DNA of 64,000 bases, from positions 3,782,001 to 3,846,000 of the forward strand of contig NC_016631.1 in NCBI RefSeq assembly GCF_000178955.2. The letters are read 5' to 3'. Origin of the DNA: Granulicella mallensis MP5ACTX8. GTDB taxonomy: Bacteria > Acidobacteriota > Terriglobia > Terriglobales > Acidobacteriaceae. Below, one piece after another: positions 28,101 to 35,973 of this stretch. How positions within the stretch are numbered: position 1 is the first letter of the stretch; every line of letters begins with the position of its first letter. A model generated the notes under the pieces. That model saw nothing but the letters and a program-made list of their open reading frames with translations, searched no databases and was not told the origin of the DNA. A program made the translations under genes and the position numbers.

Positions 28101-29536
28101 AAAAAATCGCTGACGTTCAACGGGCCGTGCTCGGCCTCCAATCCGAGGACATCACGCAAGCGCTCATCTTCGCCTGCGAAGAACTCGTGCCGAACCTCGA
28201 ACAGACCGGCGACGAGATCGAGCACCTTCTGGACGCTCTCGAAGGCAAGTACATCCCAGCCGGACCGGCTGGCGCACCCACGCGCGGCATGGCCCACGTT
28301 CTACCTACGGGGCGCAACTTCTACGCCGTCGATCCGCGCGCTCTACCGTCACAGGCCGCATGGCGCGTCGGGCAGCAACTCGCCCGCGAAGCCATCGAAC
28401 GCTTCCGCATGGAGGAGGGCAAGTACCCCGAGATGATGGGCCTGAGCGTCTGGGGAACCTCGCAGATGCGCACTCACGGCGACGATCTCGCCGAGGCCTT
28501 TGCTCTGCTGGGAGTGCAGCCCGTTTGGAACGCGCAGTCCCGCAGACTGGAAGGCGTTGCTGTCATCCCGCTCGAACAACTGGGACGCCCGCGCGTGGAC
28601 GTCACACTGCGCATCAGCGGCTTCTTCCGCGATGCCTTTCCTCACTTGATCGATATGTTCGACCAGGCCATCTCTCTCGTCGTCGAACTGGACGAACCGC
28701 TCGAACAGAACTTCCCACGCAAGCACTATCTCGCGGATCTCGAGGCGCATAAAGATCTTCCCGAGCATGAGGCGGAGGCCCAGGCTCGCTATCGTATCTT
28801 CGGATCGAAGCCCGGCTCCTATGGCGCCGGCATTCTTCCGCTGATCGAAACCGGCAACTGGCACGGCGACGAGGACTTTGCACGCGCCTTCCTCGCCTGG
28901 GGTGGCTACGCCTACGGCAAGGGCACGGACGGCGTCGATGCTCAGCCTGTGTTTGCGGAACGCCTGAAGGCGATCCAGGTCGCGCTGCACAACCAGGACA
29001 ACCGCGAGCACGACATCTTCGACTCCGACGACTACTTCCAGTTTCACGGCGGCATGATCGCGTCCATCCGCGCACTCACAGGCGTGCAACCCAAGGCCTA
29101 CTTCGGCGACAGCTCGCGCCCTGAGAACGCGCAGGTCCGTGACCTCAAAGAAGAAGCGCTGCGCGTCTACCGCTCGCGTGTCATCAATCCGAAGTGGATC
29201 GAGAGCATCAAGCGGCATGGATACAAAGGCGGCCTGGAACTCTCGGCCACGGTCGATTACATCTTCGGCTTCGACTCCACTGCACACATCGCTCCGGACT
29301 TCGTCTACGAGGGCCTCGCCGAGCACTATGCGCTGTCCCAGGAGATGCGCGATTTCCTAAGCGCTTCTAATCCGTGGGCGCTGAACGCCATCGCCGAGCG
29401 GCTGCTCGAAGCAGCCCGGCGCGAGCTCTGGGAGAACCCCGCACCAGAGACATTGAACGCCCTGCGTGAAGTCTTGCTGGAGAGTGAGACGCTGTTAGAA
29501 GCCCAGGGCGAACGGAGGCGCGAGATCGTCCAATGA
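25175..29536 (+). CDS. cobN: Cobaltochelatase large subunit CobN with N-terminal ferredoxin-like domain
   Basis: 1,453 residues from the ATG at 25175 (an upstream in-frame codon at 25103 gives an unlikely extension). Residues about 1-130 form a Cys-rich domain with cysteines at 28, 32-34, 69 and 73 ([21 protein letters not shown]), like thioredoxin-fold [2Fe-2S] ferredoxins. The rest is CobN: [20 protein letters not shown] and [20 protein letters not shown] are clear family blocks. It inserts Co2+ into the corrin ring (hydrogenobyrinic acid a,c-diamide in the aerobic route) using an AAA+/VWA partner. That partner is the next gene, which overlaps by ATGA. Expression is controlled by the upstream riboswitch. 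Confidence 0.93.
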   Translation: [1453 protein letters not shown]

Positions 29537-31254
29537 AGCCTTTCATCTATCCCTTCTCCGCCATCGCCGGACAGCAAGAGATGAAGCTGGCCCTGCTGCT
29601 CGCAGCCGTGGACTGGCGCATCAGCGTGCTCCTGCGGGGAGACAAAGGCGCCGGCAAAACCACCACGGCGCGCGCGCTTGCCGCTCTTCTGCCCCAGCCC
29701 AGCCCCTTCATCAACCTGCCGATCGGTGCGACCGAAGACCGGCTGCTCGGCGGCCTGCACCTGGAGCGCGCCCTCAAAGGCGATCCCGCGCTAAAGCCCG
29801 GTCTGCTGTCAGAAGCGCACGGCGGCGTCCTCTACGTGGACGAGGTCAATCTTCTCCCAGCCCATCTGGGCGATACCCTGCTCGATACCGCTTCGAGCGG
29901 AGTCAACGTGATCGAGCGCGAAGGCTTCAGCGCCTCCCATGCAGCCGAGTTCGTCCTGCTCGGCAGCATGAACCCGGAGGAGGGCCTGCTGCGGCCCCAA
30001 CTGCTCGACCGTTTTGCGCTTGCGGTGAACATTACCGCTCCTCTGGAGCCTGCCGAACGGCAAACCGTCGTCGAACGCCGCATCGCCTTCGATCGCGATC
30101 CGGCCGTCTTCCTCGCGGATTGGGCGGAGATGGAACAGCAGCTTCGCGAACAGATCCTCAGCGCACGCGCACAGCTCTCCGGCGTTCTGTGCTCGCAAGA
30201 GATTCTCGCGCAGATCAGCGCCGCCGTCTGCGAAAGGGGCGTGCGCTCCCTGCGCGCCGATCTCGCGGCAGTTCGAGCCTCCATCGCCTACGCTGCCCTC
30301 ACCGGCGATGCCTCGGTACAGCCCCACCATGTAGCCGCCGTACTGCCGCTGGTACTCGTGCATCGCGCCCAGGAACGAAGTCGTCCCCCGGCACCCCAGC
30401 CGCCAGCACTCCAGACACCGCAAGACGCTCCTTCCGAGGCCTCCGACAAAGACCAGGCGCAGAACGCAGGCGAGGCCCAGGAACGAATCTTCGCTCCAAG
30501 GGAGATCAAGACGCCCAAGGTGCAGGCGAAGTTTGAAGACGCCGCAGCACGCGGCAACAGCGCTCCGGCGCAGGCGCACCAGCCGGGGCCTGCGGTCGGA
30601 GCACGCCGGTCTGAAACTCCCGTAGAGCTCGACCTTCGCGCTACCTTGAACCACGCCGTAATGGAGACCGGAAGCCTTCAGCCGCGCCTGCAGGATCTTC
30701 ACGAACGAGTGCGGCAGCCGGCGACAGGCACCCGATATCTCTTCGTCATCGATTCAAGCGGCTCCCACGCAGCACAGGAGAGAATGCGCCTCGTCAAAGG
30801 CGCGGCTTCCAGCCTGCTGACACGCTCTTTCAAAAATGGGGACGAGGCTGCCATCATCGTCTTTCGCGGCACTGCAGCGCAGGTGGTGCTTGAGCCGACG
30901 CGGACACTCCCCGAAGCCATCACCGCCTTCGAGTATCTGCCCACGGGCGGCAGAACCCCTTTGGCCCATGCCCTCGATCTCGCACAGAACTACCTGACAC
31001 CGGCAACGGTCCTGGTGCTTCTCACCGATGGGCGAGCAAATGTCTCTCTTGGAGAGGGCGACCCCTGGCAGGAGGCATTGGAGATTGCGAGCCGGATCAA
31101 GGCCACCGCCCTCGTGGTCGATACCGAAAACTCCGCCGAACGGTTGGGGCGGCCTCGCCAGTTGGCAGAGGTCATGGCCGCAGAGTATGTGGGGCTGGAG
31201 AATCTCGAATCCAGTGATGCGGCGATTCTCACCTTGCATCGGCTTTCGGGATAA
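29533..31254 (+). CDS. ChlI/ChlD-type fused AAA+/VWA chelatase subunit
   Basis: 573 residues. The N-terminal AAA+ ATPase (residues 1-about 280) has Walker A GDKGAGKTTTARAL and Walker B GGVLYVDEVNLL. A Pro/Ala/Gln-rich acidic linker follows. The C-terminal VWA domain (about residue 400 onward) has MIDAS motifs FVIDSSGSHA, TGGRTPLAHAL and LLTDGRAN. It resembles fused magnesium-chelatase I and D subunits and replaces separate CobS and CobT partners of CobN. It should drive cobalt insertion by ATP hydrolysis. It overlaps cobN by 4 nt. No magnesium-chelatase ChlH or other bacteriochlorophyll gene is seen in this window. Confidence 0.9.
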   Translation: MKPFIYPFSAIAGQQEMKLALLLAAVDWRISVLLRGDKGAGKTTTARALAALLPQPSPFINLPIGATEDRLLGGLHLERALKGDPALKPGLLSEAHGGVLYVDEVNLLPAHLGDTLLDTASSGVNVIEREGFSASHAAEFVLLGSMNPEEGLLRPQLLDRFALAVNITAPLEPAERQTVVERRIAFDRDPAVFLADWAEMEQQLREQILSARAQLSGVLCSQEILAQISAAVCERGVRSLRADLAAVRASIAYAALTGDASVQPHHVAAVLPLVLVHRAQERSRPPAPQPPALQTPQDAPSEASDKDQAQNAGEAQERIFAPREIKTPKVQAKFEDAAARGNSAPAQAHQPGPAVGARRSETPVELDLRATLNHAVMETGSLQPRLQDLHERVRQPATGTRYLFVIDSSGSHAAQERMRLVKGAASSLLTRSFKNGDEAAIIVFRGTAAQVVLEPTRTLPEAITAFEYLPTGGRTPLAHALDLAQNYLTPATVLVLLTDGRANVSLGEGDPWQEALEIASRIKATALVVDTENSAERLGRPRQLAEVMAAEYVGLENLESSDAAILTLHRLSG

Positions 31255-31340
31255 ACGAGGAAGCAGGAACCGGTCAATCACGAAGCTGTACCACGTTTTG
31301 CGTGATTGACCCACCTCCTCCGCGAGCGGTATAACTCGGA

Positions 31341-31486
31341 TATCTGGTGTTCGGGAAGACGGTGCAAATCCGTCACTACCGCGTAACTGTAAGCGCTAAG
31401 AGCCTGGCATATAAGGTCACTGGGATCAGAGTCCTGGGAAGGCCGATCAAGCTCCACGAGGCGCAAGTCAGGAGACCGGCCAGATA
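31341..31486 (+). promoter_or_regulatory. Cobalamin riboswitch, variant, upstream of cobU operon
   Basis: Core elements: TCTGGTGTTCGGGAAGACGG, TGCAAATCCGTC, ACTACCGCGTAACTGTAAGC and closing AAGTCAGGAGACCGGCC. P1 pairs TATCTGG (31341-31347) with CCAGATA (31480-31486). The B12 box differs from the CCCGCCACTG form of the other two copies here. It lies 130 nt before cobU. I see no gene in the rest of the 361-nt gap 31255-31615. Confidence 0.88.
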
Positions 31487-31615
31487 CGGGCTTAATTCAA
31501 CTTCGCTGGGAGAGTTGAAGAGCATATCCACGCGCCCTCCAGGCCGTGGCAGCTGCCTATCTACCACTTCCCGCTCAGTGTCCGGCGATCTCACACTGGA
31601 TGCCAGGAGCGATGT

Positions 31616-32176
31616 ATGCAGCATCAACCCGTCTCCGTAACTCTCGTGCTCGGCGGCGTTCGCAGCGGCAAAAGCCGATATGCGCAACAAATCGCCGAAC
31701 GCTCCGAACGAGTTACGTTCATAGCCACCGCGGAGCGCCGCGACGATGCCGAGATGCACGCCAAGATCGAGCGTCATCGCGCCGAACGGCCCTCCTCCTG
31801 GGCCACGATCGAAGAGCCGCTCCACCTGTCCCGGACGATTCGCGAAGCAGGCAAGGATTGCGACGTCCTTCTCATCGACTGCCTCACCCTGTTCGCGGCG
31901 AACCTCCTCGAGGCCTGCGGCGAAGACTCCGAACAGGTCCAGGCTCACATCGCAGATCTCTGTCACGCACTCAGCACGGCATCCTGCACAGTCGTCCTCG
32001 TATCCAACGAAGTGGGCAGCGGGGTGGTTCCAGCCTACGAACTTGGCCGCCGCTTTCGCGACCTCGTCGGTGAGATCAATCAGCGCGTTGCCGCGACAGC
32101 GGACACAGTGCTTTTCATGATTGCGGGGCTTCCCCTCGCACTCAAGGGCACCGTCCCCGCGAAGGTGCAGTCGTGA
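31616..32176 (+). CDS. cobU: Adenosylcobinamide kinase / guanylyltransferase CobU (CobP)
   Basis: 186 residues. P-loop LVLGGVRSGKSRYAQ, then FIATAERRDD, KIERHRAERPSSW and the conserved SNEVGSGVVPAYELGRRFRD. It phosphorylates adenosylcobinamide and transfers GMP to give adenosylcobinamide-GDP, the substrate of CobS. AGGAG precedes the ATG. First gene of the riboswitch-controlled operon; its stop overlaps the GTG of the next gene. Confidence 0.93.
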   Translation: MQHQPVSVTLVLGGVRSGKSRYAQQIAERSERVTFIATAERRDDAEMHAKIERHRAERPSSWATIEEPLHLSRTIREAGKDCDVLLIDCLTLFAANLLEACGEDSEQVQAHIADLCHALSTASCTVVLVSNEVGSGVVPAYELGRRFRDLVGEINQRVAATADTVLFMIAGLPLALKGTVPAKVQS

Positions 32177-33558
32177 AGGGATTCCTCATCGCCGGGACCG
32201 CCAGCGGAGTGGGCAAAACCACCGTCACGCTTGCGATCCTGGCCGCCATGCGCCGCCGCGGATTAGTCGTTCAGCCCTTCAAAGGCGGCCCCGACTTCCT
32301 CGACACAGGCCACCATACCCGCATCGCAGGGCGCGCTGCACGCAATCTCGACACATGGATGCTCTCGCACGAAGCGAATGAAGAAGTTCTTCGCCAAAAC
32401 GCGGAGGGCGCCGATGCCGTCGTTGTAGAAGGCATGATGGGCCTGTTCGACGGCAAGGACGGTGCCACCGAAACCGGCAGCAGCGCAGAGATTGCCAAGC
32501 TGCTGAAGCTGCCCGTCGTCCTGGTGCTCGACGCCAGTAAGAGCGCCAGGAGCATCGCTGCCGTTGTCCTGGGCTTCGAGCACTTCGACCGCGAGCTTCC
32601 GCTGGCAGGCATTATTCTCAACCGCGTCGCCAGCGAGCGCCACTTCAGGATGCTCGAAACAGCGATCCTCTCCGCCTGCCAGACGCCCATCCTGGGCTGG
32701 CTGCCGCGTGAGCCCTTGATCGCCATTCCCGAACGGCATCTCGGCCTGCGTACTGCAGAGGAGTCAGAAGGCCACGAGCAACAGCTCGACAGGCTGGCAG
32801 CTCTTGCGGAAGAGCACCTCAATCTGGACGCGCTCCTCTCGCTCGAATGCGGACTGGACCTCGAACAGGCTCCCTCGCTGCGAGAGACACCAAAGACCGC
32901 CGTACGAATCGGCGTGGCGCGAGACCGCGCCTTCTGCTTCTACTACGAGGACAACCTCGACCTCCTGCGCCAGCACGGTGCGGAGATTGTCCCGTTCAGC
33001 CCCTTGCTGGATGCAGCACTCCCTCCAGACCTCGATGCCCTCTATCTGGGCGGTGGTTACCCAGAGCTCTACGCGCAGCAACTCAGCGCAAACACCTCGA
33101 TGCTCTCATCGATTCGAGACTTCGCCGCCTCCGATCGCCCTGTCTATGCCGAGTGCGGCGGCATGATCTATCTCTCCCAACAGCTCACGGCAGCCGATGG
33201 CACAGCGCACAACATGGCGGGCGTGCTCCCCCTCGCGATGGAGATGACGAGCAAGCTCGTTCGGTTCGGCTACGTCACCGTTGAACTCACACAGGATTGC
33301 CTGCTCGGCGCACGCGGGACAGTTCTGCGAGGCCATAGCTTCCACTACTCTCGCGTCACTAACGCACCCACAATATCCACCAGCTATTGCGTGCAGTACT
33401 CCCTCTCCGGACATCAGGAGGAGGAAGGCTATAGTTTCGGGAATGTTCTCGCGAGCTACGTCCATCTGCACTTTCGCACCGCTCCAGCAGTGGCTCAGCA
33501 CCTGGTGGAACAGATCCGGCATTCGGCAACAGAAGCTATCGCCCAGGAGACCCGATGA
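32173..33558 (+). CDS. cobB: Cobyrinate a,c-diamide synthase (CbiA/CobB)
   Basis: 461 residues from a GTG overlapping the cobU stop. The N-terminal ATP-binding part has IAGTASGVGKTTVTLAIL and QPFKGGPDFLDTGHH. The C-terminal class I glutamine amidotransferase-like part has LYLGGGYPELYAQQLSAN, the nucleophile Cys in YAECGGMIYLS, and GHSFHYSR. It amidates the a and c carboxylates of the corrinoid ring (hydrogenobyrinate in an aerobic route, cobyrinate otherwise). The presence of CobN suggests the former. Confidence 0.93.
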   Translation: MKGFLIAGTASGVGKTTVTLAILAAMRRRGLVVQPFKGGPDFLDTGHHTRIAGRAARNLDTWMLSHEANEEVLRQNAEGADAVVVEGMMGLFDGKDGATETGSSAEIAKLLKLPVVLVLDASKSARSIAAVVLGFEHFDRELPLAGIILNRVASERHFRMLETAILSACQTPILGWLPREPLIAIPERHLGLRTAEESEGHEQQLDRLAALAEEHLNLDALLSLECGLDLEQAPSLRETPKTAVRIGVARDRAFCFYYEDNLDLLRQHGAEIVPFSPLLDAALPPDLDALYLGGGYPELYAQQLSANTSMLSSIRDFAASDRPVYAECGGMIYLSQQLTAADGTAHNMAGVLPLAMEMTSKLVRFGYVTVELTQDCLLGARGTVLRGHSFHYSRVTNAPTISTSYCVQYSLSGHQEEEGYSFGNVLASYVHLHFRTAPAVAQHLVEQIRHSATEAIAQETR

Positions 33559-34631
33559 ATTCCCTCACGCAACAACTCGATTCGATCACGCACGGCATCG
33601 AGCTCCCCAGCGAACTCTGGCGGCAAAAAGCACGAGCGCATCTCGACACCCTTACGAAGCCTCTCGGCAGTCTGGGGCGGCTGGAAGACCTTGCAGCCCA
33701 GATCGTCGCCATTCGTGAAGAAAAGTTCTCTGAGCCCATCAGCAAAGGTGTCTATGTCTTCGCCGCGGACCACGGGATCACCGCAGAGGGCGTGAGCGCC
33801 TATCCTCGCGAAGTCACGCACCAGATGGTCCTGAACTTTCTCGCGCAGGGAGCTGCAGTGAACGTGCTGGCGCGACTGCATCATGCAGAGCTTCGCGTCG
33901 TCGATGTCGGCGTTGACACCGACTTCAACGATATCCCCGGTCTGCTTCATCGCAAGGTTGCGAGAGGCTCGCGCAACATGCTGCACGAGACAGCGATGAC
34001 GGGCGAGCAGCTGGCGCAGGCCCTCGCCGTCGGCGCGGAGATCGCTGCCAACGCTGTTGCCGCTGGGCAGACGATGATTGCCATCGGCGAGATGGGCATC
34101 GGCAATACCACCTCGGCCAGCGCCATCACCTGCGCCCTCACGGGCTCTGCCGCCTCTGAAGCTACGGGCCGAGGCACAGGCCTCAATCCCGAAGCTCACG
34201 CACGCAAAGTCAGTGTTGTGCAAGCTGTAGTGGCGAAGCACTTCGGCGGTTCCGCTGCTAATGCTTCGCCGCTTGAAGTGCTGCGCTGCGTTGGCGGACT
34301 GGAGATCGCCGCGATGGCCGGCATGGTTCTCGCCGCAGCCCAGCACAAGCTCGTCATCGTCATCGATGGATTCATCTCCACCGCTGCCGCAGCCATTGCC
34401 GTCGCGCTCTCCCCCAACACCCAGGGCTATCTCATTGCAGGACATCAGTCCGAAGAACCCGGACACAGACTTTTGTTGCAATACCTGAACCTGGTGCCCG
34501 TTCTGAGCCTTCACATGCGTCTCGGCGAAGGCACCGGAGCGGTACTTGCCATGCCCATCCTCGAATCGGCCGTCGCCCTCTATACGCAGATGGCGACCTT
34601 CACTTCGGCAGGCGTGAGCGGAGCCGCGTAA
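33555..34631 (+). CDS. cobT: Nicotinate-nucleotide:dimethylbenzimidazole phosphoribosyltransferase CobT
   Basis: 358 residues, usual length. Family blocks: LTKPLGSLGRLEDLAAQIV, FAADHGITAEGVSAYPREVT, IGEMGIGNTTSASAI and MRLGEGTGAVLAMPIL, whose Glu is the catalytic base. It makes alpha-ribazole phosphate from DMB, which BluB in the same operon supplies. It overlaps cobB by ATGA and cobS by TAATG. Confidence 0.95.
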   Translation: MNSLTQQLDSITHGIELPSELWRQKARAHLDTLTKPLGSLGRLEDLAAQIVAIREEKFSEPISKGVYVFAADHGITAEGVSAYPREVTHQMVLNFLAQGAAVNVLARLHHAELRVVDVGVDTDFNDIPGLLHRKVARGSRNMLHETAMTGEQLAQALAVGAEIAANAVAAGQTMIAIGEMGIGNTTSASAITCALTGSAASEATGRGTGLNPEAHARKVSVVQAVVAKHFGGSAANASPLEVLRCVGGLEIAAMAGMVLAAAQHKLVIVIDGFISTAAAAIAVALSPNTQGYLIAGHQSEEPGHRLLLQYLNLVPVLSLHMRLGEGTGAVLAMPILESAVALYTQMATFTSAGVSGAA

Positions 34632-35413
34632 TGAGCCCGGCCGTCTATATCCGCAGGACAGGATCGGAGTTTCTCTCCGCCCTCCAGTTCCTCACGCGTA
34701 TTCCGGTCCCATCGCAGCCCTACGAAGCCGACTCCCTCTCGCGAGCCGTCAAGTTCTTCCCACTCGTAGGCGTCGTTGTCGGCGGCATCGCCGCACTGTT
34801 GCATCTTCTACTCGCCCCGCATCTTCCAAGGCTTGTCGCTGCGTTCCTCGTCGTTCTGTGCCTCGTCCTCGTAACAGGCTGCCTGCACGAGGACGGTCTT
34901 GCCGATACGGCCGATGGCTTCGGTGGCGGAACCGACCGCGAACAGATTCTGCGCATCCTTCGCGATAGCCGCATCGGCAGCTACGGAGGCATAGCGCTCG
35001 GGCTTAGCCTTCTTGGCCGCGTCGTGCTGATCGCCTCTCTTCCCCTGCCGCAGGTTGCAACCTATCTCATCGTCGGCCACATGCTGTGCCGCTGGACGAC
35101 GCTTCCCCTTAGCTACTTCCTCCCCTCGGCCCGCACACAAACCGAAGGGCAGGAGTTCAACGGACAGGGCGCGCGCATCGCACGCCTCACTTCAACCGGC
35201 ACCCTCATCGGCGGCACTCTCTTCAGCTTCGCCGTCGCAGCCTGTCTGCTCAGAACGGGCGCGGTCGCTCCGATTCTTATCTCCATTGTGCTGGCTCTGT
35301 TTACCGGCCTCTACTACAAGCGCCGCATCGGCGGTGTCACAGGTGACTGCTTCGGAGCTACCAATCAGCTCGCTGAACTCGGCGTCTATCTCTGCGGAGC
35401 GTGGACCCTGTGA
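34631..35413 (+). CDS. cobS: Adenosylcobinamide-GDP ribazoletransferase CobS
   Basis: 260 residues, polytopic membrane protein. FLTRIPVPS and KFFPLVGVVVGGIAALLH near the N-terminus, then the signature HEDGLADTADGFGGGTDRE and ILRDSRIGSYGGIALGL. It joins adenosylcobinamide-GDP and alpha-ribazole (phosphate) to form the complete cobamide at the membrane. It overlaps cobT by 1 nt and cobC by 4 nt. Confidence 0.95.
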   Translation: MSPAVYIRRTGSEFLSALQFLTRIPVPSQPYEADSLSRAVKFFPLVGVVVGGIAALLHLLLAPHLPRLVAAFLVVLCLVLVTGCLHEDGLADTADGFGGGTDREQILRILRDSRIGSYGGIALGLSLLGRVVLIASLPLPQVATYLIVGHMLCRWTTLPLSYFLPSARTQTEGQEFNGQGARIARLTSTGTLIGGTLFSFAVAACLLRTGAVAPILISIVLALFTGLYYKRRIGGVTGDCFGATNQLAELGVYLCGAWTL

Positions 35414-35973
35414 ACGGCCTCCTCTTCATTCGTCACGCCCGAACCGACCTGGCGGGAACCTTCTGCGGACACTCCGATCCGCCGCTTAATGCCACTGGCC
35501 AACAACAGGTCACCGACCTGATCGCGCGTCTCACCGCCGAACACTTCGATGCGATCTTTTGCAGCGATCTGCGTCGTGCCGTGGACACAGCAGAACCGCT
35601 CGCGCAAGCCTTCAAGGCTCCGCTCACCCCAAAGCAGGGCCTGCGCGAGATTCACTTCGGCGACTGGGAGGGTCTGACCTGGGCCGAGATCGAACAGCGC
35701 GATGCAGAGTACGCGCGCCGCTGGAGCGAGACCTTTCCAGCTTTGACCGCACCCGGTGGTGAATCTTTCGCGGACTTCGAGAGTAGAGTCCTGGCCGAGA
35801 TTGCCCCTCTCCTCAGCCTCGCCGAGCGCCAGCGAATTGCCGTGGTCACGCACGCCGGAGTCATGCGCACCGTCCTGCGCTCTCTGCACGGTTGCAACGA
35901 GCAGGAAGCATGGGAGAAAACGAACTCTTACTGTTGCACGTTCTCCTATCCAATCAACCTGGAGAGCCTATGA
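35410..35973 (+). CDS. cobC: Alpha-ribazole phosphatase CobC, histidine phosphatase family
   Basis: About 187 residues. LLFIRHARTDLAGTFCGHSD carries the RHx phosphohistidine motif, followed by CSDLRRAVDTAEPLA, REIHFGDWEGLTW and VVTHAGVMRTVL. It should remove phosphate from alpha-ribazole phosphate or cobalamin 5'-phosphate. The GTG at 35410 gives the GTGA overlap typical of this operon; a GTG at 35401 is also possible. It overlaps the next, unassigned gene by ATGA. Confidence 0.88.
   Translation: MNGLLFIRHARTDLAGTFCGHSDPPLNATGQQQVTDLIARLTAEHFDAIFCSDLRRAVDTAEPLAQAFKAPLTPKQGLREIHFGDWEGLTWAEIEQRDAEYARRWSETFPALTAPGGESFADFESRVLAEIAPLLSLAERQRIAVVTHAGVMRTVLRSLHGCNEQEAWEKTNSYCCTFSYPINLESL

Noticed and set aside
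29533-31254. Magnesium chelatase for chlorophyll synthesis
   Set aside because: The gene overlaps cobN and follows a cobalamin riboswitch; no ChlH or other chlorophyll gene is seen, so a cobaltochelatase role is preferred.
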